DNA of 64,000 nt, taken from the NCBI GenBank assembly GCA_010672825.2, contig JAAHFU020000006.1, positions 1 through 64,000 on the forward strand, written 5' to 3'. The DNA is from Leptolyngbya sp. SIO1E4. GTDB taxonomy: Bacteria; Cyanobacteriota; Cyanobacteriia; Phormidesmidales; Phormidesmidaceae. Under the pieces are notes generated by a model. That model had not been told where the DNA came from, did not search any database, and worked only from the letters and a program-made list of their open reading frames with translations. Shown piece by piece: positions 43,736 to 53,558 of this stretch. Position numbers and translations under genes: made by a program. Every line of letters starts with the position of its first letter. Within the stretch, counting starts at the first letter, position 1.

Positions 43736-43957
43736 TTAGTGGTAATCAATAAGGTTTAGTAATAGACCTACACCCAATAACGGCAGCATCAAGTTGAGTT
43801 GACAGATTGGAAAGGCAATGATGGCACCTGCCGCGAAATGCAGCAGATTGAGCGTGATGCAAATTGGCATTATGTCGCAGTGTAGCTTTCGCAAGCTTAT
43901 GCGATAAAAAACGTTCAGCCAGACATCACTAGTAGCGCTAGTGAAAAGCATCATCAC
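43736..43957 (-). pseudogene. Truncated paralogue of the membrane protein at 43201
   Basis: 73 residues aligning with the C-terminal half of its neighbour: LRKLHCDIMPICITLNLLHF versus FRKLHFGMTLIYTVLNLLHF, and GVGLLLNLIDYH versus FCVGLLLNLVAYQ. The N-terminal two spans are missing. Confidence 0.65.
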
Positions 43958-43985
43958 TAATTTCTTTTATCTATAAAAAATAGAA

Positions 43986-45260
43986 TCACTCTTCGTATCT
44001 AATATCTCCATATACGCAATTATTAGGATATCCAAGACTCCCATGAAAGCTGATGGGATCACTGTGCATGAATACATTCTTTGAGTAGTTCATCAACAAA
44101 AAATTTTTTATTGGAAAGCTTCCTATCACCTCTGTGCTTAACCTGACAATGCCCGTTTCTTCTATTTTTTCATTATTGAAATATGCGAGCAGCGTATTTC
44201 TAATCTGATCATTTTCGACGCCATTTTCGCCTTGAGCTTTCCTGGTGGCTACCCATAGAACGACTTTTTCACTGGCACCTAAAATATACTTCCCTCTTAT
44301 TTTTCCCTTGCCATCCTCTGGTAAAAGTTCGCATTCTACTGTTGCTTCAGCTAAACTATTGCTTTTCTTTGCAATTAGCAGATGAGCATGTTCGCCTATT
44401 ATCACTGGTGATGATCCATAATTTTCCAAGCGGATTTTTGCAGCCCATCTTTTGTTATTATCCAGTATAGGCTTGATGTATTCATGAATATGCTTAAAGA
44501 GTCTTGCCTCCCTTTCAATTATCGGTTGAACCTCTTTAATAACTTCCCTTAGATTTGCGGGATCTGCTGACTTAAGAATTATTGCTAAAGGCTCAAGCCT
44601 CTCTTTTATTGATGGAAAGCTTGTGAGATTTCTGCCAATAAAACTAAAGCTTTTATGCCAGTCAATTTGAAAGAAAGCATATGCAAGACCTTGGCTTTCG
44701 CCAGAAATCCTAACATCGTCAGTCACAGATAAATTGTTCGGCACATCACTCATCTTTTTGGGAAGCTTGTTAGGGAGCTTTTCAACATCTATTTTTAATT
44801 CTCCATAAGTTAAAGCCTTATCTAATGCACTGGACATTCCATTAGTATCATAAATTTCTCTGATTATATTTTTAGTTTTTTCATGCGATTGCATTAGCGA
44901 AACGTCTGAATTCTCATCTGTATTGTTAATAATTTCTTCGAGATCTAGAATCCACCTGTCAATTTTTTCGGCAGATTTCTCTAGTTCCTTTTGACTGTCT
45001 TTGGCTTCCGTATAGACTTCATAGAGAGTAACAAGTTGAACTTCTTCGCCTGCTCCTTTGGAAGGCCTGCTAAAAATCCATGATGCCTCAATGTCTTCCC
45101 TCAGTTCAGTAGAATAAGACACTTTTGTTCCTTCATCAATAAAAGTTGAGAATCCTTGAACAATTAGCAAAGGCTTTCCTCTATTCTGCCAACGATTAAA
45201 TATGTCACCTAGCATAAATGCAAATATAGGAATTAAAAGCTCCAGAAAAATAGGCATCAC
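43986..45260 (-). CDS. Membrane-anchored protein of unknown function
   Basis: 424 residues: one N-terminal hydrophobic segment (residues 3-18, IFLELLIPIFAFMLGD), then a soluble part with a probable coiled coil (about 85-150, KDSQKELEKSAEKIDRWILD) and a C-terminal beta-rich region (RLENYGSSPVIIGEHAHLLI). Not recognised. AT-richer than all neighbours, suggesting acquisition. It nevertheless sits downstream of direct-repeat promoter 13, with a leader of about 110 nt, so it may have been inserted behind an existing regulon promoter. Confidence 0.65.
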   Translation of the reverse strand: MMPIFLELLIPIFAFMLGDIFNRWQNRGKPLLIVQGFSTFIDEGTKVSYSTELREDIEASWIFSRPSKGAGEEVQLVTLYEVYTEAKDSQKELEKSAEKIDRWILDLEEIINNTDENSDVSLMQSHEKTKNIIREIYDTNGMSSALDKALTYGELKIDVEKLPNKLPKKMSDVPNNLSVTDDVRISGESQGLAYAFFQIDWHKSFSFIGRNLTSFPSIKERLEPLAIILKSADPANLREVIKEVQPIIEREARLFKHIHEYIKPILDNNKRWAAKIRLENYGSSPVIIGEHAHLLIAKKSNSLAEATVECELLPEDGKGKIRGKYILGASEKVVLWVATRKAQGENGVENDQIRNTLLAYFNNEKIEETGIVRLSTEVIGSFPIKNFLLMNYSKNVFMHSDPISFHGSLGYPNNCVYGDIRYEE

Positions 45261-45374
45261 CTTAACCTCGTCAAACTTGTTTCATAAAGTTCAGGGTAGG
45301 CAGATTTGGGTAGTTTTTGACTTTAGAGTTATGTACAGAAAAAGCTTATCTATGCGAGATTTGCTTGCGCTTTT

Positions 45375-45406
45375 ATAATACCGAGAAAAAGATGAGGAAC
45401 TCATGA
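45375..45406 (-). promoter_or_regulatory. Direct-repeat promoter, site 13 (gene 43986)
   Basis: Gene strand: TCATGAGTTCCTCA (45406-45393), 12 nt (not 11), TATTAT (45380-45375). Confidence 0.65.
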
Positions 45407-45621
45407 AGAAATCCTATAGTGATAAGTAAGAGGAGCAGGCTCCTTCTGAAGACACCATGGGGGCTCCAAGCGGATGCTCAGGGCGACAGAGCGTGCCAAA
45501 AACAGGACACTCATGGGTTTGTTTTTTCAGCCCCTGGAAAACCAGACCGCTGATGCAGGTGGAATCAATAGGAGGTGCATTCGTTTGGGCTTGAATGCGC
45601 AGCGATCGCGGGGTAATCTTG

Positions 45622-46228
45622 TTACCCCGTCACCGTACACACATGACCGGCAGCCAAAAATCCCTGTACCTGACAATCCGGCGATGCCAAAATCGCCTCC
45701 ATCACCGGAGGGACCAGCACATGAGCTACGAGTACAGATAAAGGTTGATGCGCCTGGTAAATCGCCAGTGCCGTCGCCGGTGCCGTCGTCTCAAACCCAA
45801 CCGCGAAGAACACTACCTGTCGCTCTGGGTGTTTGCGGGCTAGGGCTAACGCATCTAGGGGTGAATACACTATCCGCACATCACCCCCCTGAGCTTTAAC
45901 ACTGAGCAGATCCAATGAGGTGTCAGGTACCCGCAACATATCGCCATAGGAGTAGAAGATAATCTCTGGCTGAGCTGCGAGAAGCGAGGTCTTGATCAAT
46001 CAGAGCAGTATCCGTGACACAAACAGGGCAACCAGGACCATGAATTAACGTCACTTCAGGTGGCAACAGTTGGTCAAGACCATATTTGACGATAGTGTGG
46101 GTTTGACCGCCACAGATTTCCATCAGCATCCAGGGTTGGGTGCTCAAGGCTGCGATCGCCCCCACATAATCCCGGATAATTGTTTCGTTACGATATTCAC
46201 TGGCGTATTGCATAGCCACGGGAGACAC
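45622..46228 (-). pseudogene. hypD: Hydrogenase maturation protein HypD, frameshifted and C-terminally truncated
   Basis: Frame 1 (46228 to about 46000): [58 protein letters not shown]. Frame 2 (about 46000-45622): [60 protein letters not shown], ending [14 protein letters not shown]. HypD (about 370 residues) carries the Fe(CN)2CO unit on a [4Fe-4S] scaffold with HypC. Here an indel breaks it in the middle and the last roughly 150 residues with the cluster cysteines are gone. Downstream of pfkA on the same strand. Confidence 0.85.
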
Positions 46229-46231
46229 GAT

Positions 46232-46269
46232 CTGTCGTAGAGCCGCGATATATGGTGGCTCTACGACAG
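46232..46269 (-). terminator. Inverted repeat spanning the pfkA stop codon
   Basis: CTGTCGTAGAGCC (46232-46244) and GGCTCTACGACAG (46257-46269) are exact reverse complements, 12-nt loop. The pfkA stop (TAG) lies inside the stem. No T-run follows, so it may be a stabilising or processing hairpin between pfkA and hypD. Confidence 0.55.
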
Positions 46270-47454
46270 GGTAATTAATGCAGGTTGGGTAACCGTTGCC
46301 GGATCACCTACATAAATTCCCAAATCTCGAGCAGTCTGTACCCATGGGTTGTTAGGTTCCACTGGGCTTGTGCAGCGGTGGGCTTGATGTCTTCCTTTAA
46401 TCAGCGGCATCACTGCATCAAGGGGTTTGCTATCCACCTGACCCTGAGACCAAATCACTAACTGTTGATACTGCTGCGCTTCAATTAACTCGATTGCCTT
46501 GCGACCAAAGGCAGCAGCAATCAATCGGTCAAAAGAAGAGGGCGGGCTGCTGCGTTGGATATGACCTAAAGTTGTCGCACGGGTTTCCAGGGTTTCAAGG
46601 TGACAGAACTCGGGCTGCCCAGTCTGGCATAGCTGATGACCGTGGAGCTGAATTTGCTGCGCCAAGACATCCCCAATGTACTTTTCTTTGTCGCCAGCTT
46701 GATTCCGTACCCCTTCGGCAACCACCACTAGAGCAAACTGGCGATCGCTCTCTCGCAGCGTCACAATTTGATGGCAAATACCATCCAGAACTCCGTTGTT
46801 TAAGCTCGGAGTCAGCTCTGGAATCAGAATGACGTCTGCTCCCCCCGCAATGCCAGCCTGCAAAGCTAGATGTCCGGCATCCCGACCCATCACTTGCACC
46901 ACAATAATCCGGCTGTGGCTAGCAGCGGTGAAGGTGAGGTCGTAAAGCGCACGGGTAACGGTGTCTACCGCAGTATCAAAGCCAAGGGAGCGCTCAGTGT
47001 AGGGCACATCGTTATCAATGGTTTTGGGAATCGCAATCCAGTTCCAGTTGCCCTGCCGGGCTAAGTCATCAATGATATCGAGGCTGCCGTCACCCCCGAG
47101 AGCAATTAGGGCATCCAAGTCAAGTAGCCGATAGCCATCGAGAATTTCCTGAGCAATCACCGGATTACTCGGATCGCCTTTATTCAGGGCTCCAAGAATG
47201 CTACCACTGAGGAACTGGAGAATATCGACCCCGTGGAGTAGACCTGGAATATCAAATCCGTGGTCCCGCAGTTGCAAATCCTGAATACCACAGTTTCCTT
47301 GTTCCAGGGTAATGAGTCCCTGAGTGCCATAGGGGATCCCATAGACTTCCCAGCCACGTCGCGTGGCACATTTGACGACGGCTCGAATAACGGCGTTGAG
47401 ACCAGGACAGTCCCCGCCGCTGGTGAGGATACCGATTTTTTTTGACTTCTTCAT
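46261..47454 (-). CDS. pfkA: 6-phosphofructokinase, ATP-type
   Basis: 397 residues. [20 protein letters not shown] (about 8-27), [12 protein letters not shown] (the G of GGDG marks ATP rather than pyrophosphate use), catalytic [40 protein letters not shown], and DVILIPE. Longer than the 320-residue short PFK, like the cyanobacterial/clade-B2-like forms. Commits sugar phosphates to glycolysis, which feeds the pyruvate oxidoreductase encoded upstream. 15 bp after the dihydroorotate-dehydrogenase-like gene, so cotranscribed. Confidence 0.9.
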   Translation of the reverse strand: MKKSKKIGILTSGGDCPGLNAVIRAVVKCATRRGWEVYGIPYGTQGLITLEQGNCGIQDLQLRDHGFDIPGLLHGVDILQFLSGSILGALNKGDPSNPVIAQEILDGYRLLDLDALIALGGDGSLDIIDDLARQGNWNWIAIPKTIDNDVPYTERSLGFDTAVDTVTRALYDLTFTAASHSRIIVVQVMGRDAGHLALQAGIAGGADVILIPELTPSLNNGVLDGICHQIVTLRESDRQFALVVVAEGVRNQAGDKEKYIGDVLAQQIQLHGHQLCQTGQPEFCHLETLETRATTLGHIQRSSPPSSFDRLIAAAFGRKAIELIEAQQYQQLVIWSQGQVDSKPLDAVMPLIKGRHQAHRCTSPVEPNNPWVQTARDLGIYVGDPATVTQPALITLS

Positions 47455-47469
47455 GGGCTTTGTCTCCTA

Positions 47470-48501
47470 TTACCCAAAGTAGTACGACGGCTCCTGAACC
47501 CGTTCCGCTTTTGGGTGATAGCTCTGAATCGATTTGATATGTTGGGCGCGTTCAAAAGCACTGGGGTCAGGACAGTTGACTTGGCTCATACTGCCTTGAA
47601 GCTGTTGAATTGAGGTATATTCGTGAGCCTGCAGCCAATCGCGTAGATCTTGTTCGACTGTCCGCAGGTGATTAATGCCGTGGCGTAGTAAGGCGCTTAC
47701 CATCATGGTGGCACTGGCCCCAAACATCAGTAGTTTGAGGGCATCTTGGGCGCGGTGGATGCCCCCTGTGGCAGCAAAATCTAAGGGTAGGGTACCGTAC
47801 AAAATGGCAATCCATCGCAGGGACAAGCCTAAGTCCTGGGGCGCACTGAGCAAAACGTGGGAAGAGACCTCCAGTGCTTCTAAATCAATATCGGGTTGAT
47901 AGAAACGATTGAACAGAACTAGGCCATTGACACCTACCATTGAGAGCTGATGGGCGAAGTTGGCGAGATTGGTAAAATAGGGACTGAGCTTAACCGCGAT
48001 CGGCATATTGACGTGGTGGATTACCGATCGCACGATATCGAGATAGGACTGCTCAAGCTGGGCTGCTGTTTGGTTGGGGTCAGTCGGTACAGCGTAGATA
48101 TTCAACTCTAAGGCATCGGCTCCGGCAGATTCGATTTGCTGGGCATAATCAGTCCAACCGCCAGGGGTATTGCCGTTGAGGCTGCCAATAATCGGAATAT
48201 CCACCATCGACTTAGCTCGCTGAATATGCTCCAGGTAGGCTTCAGCACTGATGTGGAACAGGGGCTGATGCGGGAAATGGTTGAGGGCTTCGGCATAGCT
48301 CTCGGTGCCCCGATTGAGGTAATAGTCCAGCTCAAAGCGATCTTTTTGTAGTTGCTCTTCAAATAAAGAGTGGAGAACAACCGCTCCCGCTCCCGCATCT
48401 TCCATCTGACGCAGGTTGCTAAGGTTTTCTGTCAGTGGCCCGCAGGCACCGACAACCAAGGGAGAGCGGAGGTTAAGACCAAGGTAAGTAGTAGAAAGCA
48501 T
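47470..48501 (-). CDS. Dihydroorotate-dehydrogenase-like flavoprotein linked to nifJ
   Basis: 343 residues. FMN TIM-barrel: TTYLGLNLRSPLVVGACGPL, FHISAEAYLEHIQRAKSMVD, IPIIGSLNGNTPGGWTDYAQ, ADALELNIYAVPTDPNQTAA, AVKLSPYFTNLANFAHQL, FAATGGIHRAQDALKLLMFG. These proteins commonly stand next to pyruvate:ferredoxin oxidoreductase genes in cyanobacteria and other anaerobes and are distinct from PyrD of pyrimidine synthesis; their reaction is unproven. Same strand and order here: nifJ, a small protein, this gene, pfkA. Confidence 0.85.
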   Translation of the reverse strand: MLSTTYLGLNLRSPLVVGACGPLTENLSNLRQMEDAGAGAVVLHSLFEEQLQKDRFELDYYLNRGTESYAEALNHFPHQPLFHISAEAYLEHIQRAKSMVDIPIIGSLNGNTPGGWTDYAQQIESAGADALELNIYAVPTDPNQTAAQLEQSYLDIVRSVIHHVNMPIAVKLSPYFTNLANFAHQLSMVGVNGLVLFNRFYQPDIDLEALEVSSHVLLSAPQDLGLSLRWIAILYGTLPLDFAATGGIHRAQDALKLLMFGASATMMVSALLRHGINHLRTVEQDLRDWLQAHEYTSIQQLQGSMSQVNCPDPSAFERAQHIKSIQSYHPKAERVQEPSYYFG

Positions 48502-48512
48502 GGGAGAGTCAG

Positions 48513-48536
48513 AGATGAAGAGATGAAGAGATGAAG
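48513..48536. repeat. AGATGAAG tandem repeat, three units
   Basis: Three exact head-to-tail copies of AGATGAAG just upstream of the dihydroorotate-dehydrogenase-like gene. Confidence 0.8.
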
Positions 48537-48590
48537 AAGCAGACGCGTAAATGGCAACAGGTAAACGGATCGATTTGGATAGGGTTGTAT

Positions 48591-48878
48591 CTATCCGATT
48601 CGGAATTCTAGAAGAGGGGTAGTGACAGGAAAGAGAATTGGCAAATTGAGTAGCAAAGCATCTTGTTCAACTTGAGCATTTTTCTCTTGGGCGTTTTCAG
48701 CGACTAAAAAGGCGTTTCCTACTCCATAAGCCTTTGCAGCTATCAAATCACCACTCGCTTCGAAGGTGTCTTGATAAAGGGGGTTGGCCTGTACTGATAC
48801 GTAGCCACTGCTAGCCCAAAGCGCCCAGAACAGAGCAAGGAGGCCAATTAGCCACCACTTCAAAGGTTTCCATCGCAT
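48591..48878 (-). CDS. Small membrane-anchored or secreted protein, unknown
   Basis: 95 residues from the ATG at 48878 (GGAGGTAAACCC before it). One hydrophobic segment (WWLIGLLALFWALWASSGYV), then YQDTFEASGDLIAAKAYGVG and a hydrophobic end. It overlaps the end of nifJ by 19 bp and so is translated from the same mRNA. No family recognised. Confidence 0.6.
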   Translation of the reverse strand: MRWKPLKWWLIGLLALFWALWASSGYVSVQANPLYQDTFEASGDLIAAKAYGVGNAFLVAENAQEKNAQVEQDALLLNLPILFPVTTPLLEFRIG

Positions 48879-51800
48879 GGGTTTACCTCCTGAATATTCA
48901 AATTCGCCAGCGAGTGATACAACTGCCACCGCATCTGCACATCCTGCCGGGCTTGTTGAAGCAAGTTTTTTGCCGCTTCAGGATGGCTGCGGGCAAGCAT
49001 TTTGAAGCGATTCTCAGCATACATAGAGGCTTCAACCGGGAGTTTGGGGGCACGGCTATCGACAATAAGGGGATTGAGCCCGGCTGTGCGACGGCGAGGA
49101 TCGTAGCGGTAGAGGAACCAGCGACCGGAGTCAACGATCGCTTTTTGGTGGTGCATTGCAGCGGCCATATTGATGCCATGGGCAATACAATGGGCGTACG
49201 CAATGATCAGGGACGGGCCATTATAGGCTTCGGCTTCGAGGAAGGCTTTGAGCGTGTGTTCGTCGCGGGCTCCCATCGCGACACTGGCAACGTAGGCAGA
49301 ACCGTAGGTCATCGCCATGAGACCCAGGTCTTTTTTGGCGGCGGTTTTGCCCGCTGCGGCGAACTTAGCCACAGCAGCTCTAGGCGTTGCCTTGGATTGC
49401 TGACCACCCGTATTGGAGTAGACTTCGGTGTCGAGAACAAGGATGTTGACATTGCGATCGCTACTCAGCACATGATCTAATCCGCCATACCCAATGTCGT
49501 AGGCCCAGCCGTCACCCCCGACAATCCACACACTCTTTTTCACTAGAGAATCAGCGAGAGACAAAAATCGCTGAATTTTGGCCTCTAGGTCTTCAGAGAT
49601 AGCGATTTGCATGGTCTCTATTAGCAGGGTCTTGAGTTGGGCAACTCGCTCCCGCTGCTCCACGATATCGACTTCATCAGTTTGCTGCGTTTGGAGAATC
49701 TGTTGGGCCAAGGTGGGCAAAGCAGACGCTTGCAAGCGGTCTTCTGCAGCGAGTTGCTGCAACAGCTCAGCCGCATATTCTGCCTGCTTGTCGATAGAAA
49801 TTCGGAATCCCAGGCCAAACTCGGCATTGTCTTCAAACAGCGAGTTCGACCAGGCGGGACCCCGTCCCTCGGCGTTTTGACTCCAGGGCGTTGTGGGTAG
49901 GTTGCCACCGTAGATAGAAGAACAACCCGTGGCGTTGGCAATCAATAGGCGATCGCCAAAGAGTTGGGTGAGTAATTTCAGATAGGGCGTTTCACCACAG
50001 CCTGCACAGGCTCCCGAAAATTCAAACAGCGGTTCCTGCATCTGCTGCTGGCTGATTTTGTGCAGATTAAGCTGCTGGCGATCGGGGTTGGGCAGCTTCA
50101 AAAAGAAATCCCAATTCAGCTTCTCCTGCTGCCGCAAATCAACGGTGTTATCGTTTGCCTTAGGTTTGCCCTCAAGACCCGCTAATGCTGAGGGGCTTTG
50201 AACTTTGGTTCCCCCAGTATTCGCGGGCGAGGGGTTCCGTCGGATGTTTGTCTTGCCATTATCTTCAGACGTTGACGCCGTTTGATAAACCGGGGTCATG
50301 TTGATCGCCTTCAAGCAGGGAATAGCCTTGTTTTTAGCGGGACACACATCGACACAGATGCCACAGCCAGTGCAGTCTTCCGCCGCCACCTGAATGGTGA
50401 ATGCTTGCCCTGGCCACTCGCGCGCAGCTTTGTGTTTGAAGGTGTCGGGGGCATTGACTAGTTGCTCTGGCTCATAGACTTTGCTGCGAATTACCCCGTG
50501 GGGGCACACCATGACGCACTTGCCGCATTGCACACACACATCTGGATCCCATACTGGAATTTCCTGGGCAATGTTGCGCTTTTCCCACTGAGTGGTGCCG
50601 GTTGGATAGGTTCCATCACAGGGCAGGGCGCTGACGGGAAGGGTATCGCCTTGGCGTTGCATCATGGGGCTCAGCACGGTTTGCACAAAGGTTGGGGCAG
50701 TATCAGGCACAGGCGACTTGAGGGGCGGTATTGTTGCACCTTGATCCTGAGTGGGAGAAAGAAGAGGAACTTTGTACAAGTGCTGTAGGGTCTGATCCAC
50801 GGCCTGAAGGTTCATCGCGACGATCTCCGCTCCCTTTTTGGCATAGGTCTTATGAATAGAATTTTTAATCGCCGCGATCGCGGCGGCTTGGGGCAAAATG
50901 TGCGACAGGGTAAAGAAGCAGGTTTGCATTATCGTGTTGATGTGTCCGCCCATACCTGCTTCGCGAGCTACCTGATAAGCGTTGATAGCGTAGACCTGCA
51001 GCTGCTTCTGAACAATCTGGGCCTGGATACGCTCAGGGAGCTGGTTCCAGGTTCCCTCAGGGGCATAGGGGGAATTCAGCAAAAACGTTGCCTCTACCAT
51101 GGCTGGCCCCAGAATGTCGAGTTGGTCTAGCAGCATCCACTGGTGACAGGCGACTAGATTGGCCTGGTCGATTAAATAGGGAGCGTGGACAGGGGCAGGG
51201 CCAAACCTGAGGTGAGAGGTCGTGACCGATCCAGACTTCTTCGAGTCATAGACAAAGTATCCCTGGGCATAGTTTTCGGTCGTTTCGCCAATGATTTTGA
51301 TCGTGTTTTTATTTGCTCCCACCGTGCCATCTGCCCCCAAACCATAAAAGACCGCACGGACGGTTTGTGTCGGTTCAATAGAAAAGCTGGGATCATAAGG
51401 CAGACTGGTATGGGTCACATCGTCGTGGATGCCAATGGTGAAATGATTCTTCGGCCCTGGCAGATTATGCTGAAACCCATCCAGCAGTAGATTGTCGAAA
51501 ACAGCCTTCACCATTGCTGGGGTAAACTCTTTGGACGATAGTCCGTAGCGGCCTCCAACAATGACGGGAAAGCCATTAGCGGGAGTTGTGAACCGCTGCT
51601 CTAGAAGGGCACTGAGCACATCTAAATAAAGGGGTTCGCCAGTACTGCCGGGTTCCTTGGTGCGATCTAGCACGCTGATGGCTTGCACAGTTCGCGGTAG
51701 AACGGCCACGAATCGCTGAGCGTCAAAGGGACGATAGAGCCGGACTTTGACGACTCCCACGTTTTCACCCTCCTCGTTAAGGGCATCCACAGTAGCTTGA

Positions 51801-52666
51801 ACGGTTTCACAACCAGAGCCCATCAGGACGATGACCCGCTCAGCATCAGGGCTGCCGTGATACTCAAAGGGTTGATACTGGCGTCCAGTGAACTGAGCAA
51901 AGACATCCATTACCTGCTCTAAAATGTCGATGCAGTTTTGGTAGTAGGGATTTACGGTTTCCCGTGCCTGGAAGAACACATCGGGGTTCTGGGCCGTGCC
52001 TCGAATCACAGGATGATCAGGACTGAGGGCACGCTGGCGATGTTGGGCAATCAGCTCGTCGTCCATCAGCACCCGCAAGTCACTCTCAGAAAGAAGGTCA
52101 ATTTTTTGAATTTCGTGGGAGGTGCGAAAGCCATCAAAAAAGTGAATGAAGGGAATGCGGCTGGCTAGAGACGTGGCGGTGGCGATCTCCGCCATATCCT
52201 GAGCCTCTTGCACTGAGGCCGAACATAGCATCCCAAAGCCTGTGCTGCGGGCTGCCATCACGTCGCTGTGGTCGCCAAAGATAGAGAGTGCTTGAGCGGC
52301 TACTGATCGGGCAGCGACGTGAATTACACAAGGCGTCAGTTCACCCGCAATCTTGTAGAGATTGGGTAGCATCAACAACAGCCCTTGGGAAGCCGTAAAG
52401 GTCGTGGTCAGCGCGCCTGTTTGCAGCGCCCCATGCACCGCTCCAGCCACCCCCCCTTCACTCTGCATCTCCACAATCGCCGGAACCGTTCCCCACAGAT
52501 TGGGCTTACCGCTAGCAGCCCAGGCATCCGCCCATTCTCCCATTGGCGACGCGGGGGTAATGGGATAAATGGCAATGACCTCATTGAGGGCATAAGCAAC
52601 CCGTGCCACAGCTTCATTACCATCCAGGTTAATAGCAGTGGGTTGCAATAATGCAGAGATGGTCAT
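48860..52666 (-). CDS. nifJ: Pyruvate:ferredoxin (flavodoxin) oxidoreductase
   Basis: 1268 residues from the ATG at 52666 (GAGGA eight bases upstream). Oxidatively decarboxylates pyruvate to acetyl-CoA, reducing ferredoxin. Domains in order: pyrimidine-binding domain (IYPITPASPMGEWADAW), CoA domain (GDHSDVMAARSTGFGML), two [4Fe-4S] ferredoxin motifs (CVQCGKCVMVCPHG about 712; CTGCGICVDVCPAK about 767), and TPP domain (GACAGCGETPYLKLLTQLFG about 885; IVGGDGWAYDIGYGGLDHVL). Between the ferredoxin and TPP domains there is an unusual low-complexity insert of about 60 residues (STSEDNGKTNIRRNPSPANT), making the protein about 70 residues longer than usual. Direct-repeat promoter 40-70 bp upstream. 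Confidence 0.95.
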   Translation of the reverse strand: MTISALLQPTAINLDGNEAVARVAYALNEVIAIYPITPASPMGEWADAWAASGKPNLWGTVPAIVEMQSEGGVAGAVHGALQTGALTTTFTASQGLLLMLPNLYKIAGELTPCVIHVAARSVAAQALSIFGDHSDVMAARSTGFGMLCSASVQEAQDMAEIATATSLASRIPFIHFFDGFRTSHEIQKIDLLSESDLRVLMDDELIAQHRQRALSPDHPVIRGTAQNPDVFFQARETVNPYYQNCIDILEQVMDVFAQFTGRQYQPFEYHGSPDAERVIVLMGSGCETVQATVDALNEEGENVGVVKVRLYRPFDAQRFVAVLPRTVQAISVLDRTKEPGSTGEPLYLDVLSALLEQRFTTPANGFPVIVGGRYGLSSKEFTPAMVKAVFDNLLLDGFQHNLPGPKNHFTIGIHDDVTHTSLPYDPSFSIEPTQTVRAVFYGLGADGTVGANKNTIKIIGETTENYAQGYFVYDSKKSGSVTTSHLRFGPAPVHAPYLIDQANLVACHQWMLLDQLDILGPAMVEATFLLNSPYAPEGTWNQLPERIQAQIVQKQLQVYAINAYQVAREAGMGGHINTIMQTCFFTLSHILPQAAAIAAIKNSIHKTYAKKGAEIVAMNLQAVDQTLQHLYKVPLLSPTQDQGATIPPLKSPVPDTAPTFVQTVLSPMMQRQGDTLPVSALPCDGTYPTGTTQWEKRNIAQEIPVWDPDVCVQCGKCVMVCPHGVIRSKVYEPEQLVNAPDTFKHKAAREWPGQAFTIQVAAEDCTGCGICVDVCPAKNKAIPCLKAINMTPVYQTASTSEDNGKTNIRRNPSPANTGGTKVQSPSALAGLEGKPKANDNTVDLRQQEKLNWDFFLKLPNPDRQQLNLHKISQQQMQEPLFEFSGACAGCGETPYLKLLTQLFGDRLLIANATGCSSIYGGNLPTTPWSQNAEGRGPAWSNSLFEDNAEFGLGFRISIDKQAEYAAELLQQLAAEDRLQASALPTLAQQILQTQQTDEVDIVEQRERVAQLKTLLIETMQIAISEDLEAKIQRFLSLADSLVKKSVWIVGGDGWAYDIGYGGLDHVLSSDRNVNILVLDTEVYSNTGGQQSKATPRAAVAKFAAAGKTAAKKDLGLMAMTYGSAYVASVAMGARDEHTLKAFLEAEAYNGPSLIIAYAHCIAHGINMAAAMHHQKAIVDSGRWFLYRYDPRRRTAGLNPLIVDSRAPKLPVEASMYAENRFKMLARSHPEAAKNLLQQARQDVQMRWQLYHSLANLNIQEVNPCDGNL

Positions 52667-52707
52667 AGCTGCAGTCCTCAAGTAGCTTGCGCCAACCTTT
52701 GGATTTC

Positions 52708-52738
52708 AGCTTAGAGAGAGAATTTGAGGAAGTTATGA
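52708..52738 (-). promoter_or_regulatory. Direct-repeat promoter, site 14 (nifJ)
   Basis: Gene strand: TCATAACTTCCTCA (52738-52725), 11 nt, TAAGCT (52713-52708). The 14-mer is identical to that of groES. Leader about 35 nt. Confidence 0.85.
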
Positions 52739-52790
52739 AGGCGATAGAACCGATTCTTTATGATGGAGAGACGTTACTTTCCACACGCTC

Positions 52791-53558
52791 ATGCCGAATC
52801 CGTTCCCAGGGATGAACCCCTATCTGGAGCAGCCTGATTATTGGTCAGATTTTCACAATCAGCTGGTAGCGGCGATCGCCCGTAGCTTAGTCCCCCAACT
52901 TCTGCCCAAATATCGCGTGGTGACGGACAAATGGGTTTACACCGTAACCGATGCTCTGATGCTAGCAGTGGGTCGGCCCGATGTGAGTATTCAGCAACGT
53001 CAGGAAGCGTCATCACCGATTGCAACAACCACTCCGACAACGGTGCAGACGATGGTGCAGCCAGTCCAGGTGAGAGTACCCATGCCGGTTGAAGTCCAGC
53101 AGTCCTATCTGGAAGTCAGAGATGCGGCAACGCAGGCGATCGTGACGGCAGTAGAAGTCCTTTCCCCAGCCAATAAACGGGGCGAGGGTCGAAGCCAATA
53201 CGAGACTAAGCGACAACGGGTACTCGGGAGCCTCACCAATCTAGTTGAAATTGACTTGTTACGGGCTGGACGGTCCCTTCTACTGGAATCTGATGCGGTT
53301 CAGAGCCATTATCGTATGTTGGTCAGTCGGGCTTCCAAAAGACCTTTGGCTGATCTGTACGCTTTTGATGTGTCCACCCCGATTCCCATCCTGCCATTTC
53401 CCCTGCATCCAGAAGACAGCAACGTGACACTCGACGTGCAATCCCTAGTGAACGAACTCTATGAGCAGCTGGGATACGACTATTTCATCGACTACTCTCA
53501 AACTCCACCTACTCCCTGGCTCTTAGAAGAGATTCAGTCCTTTCTGCCCAAGCACTGA
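52791..53558 (+). CDS. DUF4058 family protein
   Basis: 255 residues, full DUF4058: NPFPGMNPYLEQPDYWSDFH at the N terminus, TAVEVLSPANKRGEGRSQYE (about 122-141), DLLRAGRSLLLESDAVQSHY and LYEQLGYDYFIDYSQTPPTP at the end. The middle EVLSPANK resembles the core of a PD-(D/E)xK-like fold, but nuclease activity is not established. Common multi-copy family in filamentous cyanobacteria. Divergent from nifJ. Confidence 0.85.
   Translation: MPNPFPGMNPYLEQPDYWSDFHNQLVAAIARSLVPQLLPKYRVVTDKWVYTVTDALMLAVGRPDVSIQQRQEASSPIATTTPTTVQTMVQPVQVRVPMPVEVQQSYLEVRDAATQAIVTAVEVLSPANKRGEGRSQYETKRQRVLGSLTNLVEIDLLRAGRSLLLESDAVQSHYRMLVSRASKRPLADLYAFDVSTPIPILPFPLHPEDSNVTLDVQSLVNELYEQLGYDYFIDYSQTPPTPWLLEEIQSFLPKH

Noticed and set aside
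48513-48536. AGATGAAG x3 considered as a further operator of the promoter class
   Set aside because: Period is 8 bp, not 11, and there is no -10 hexamer at 11 nt.
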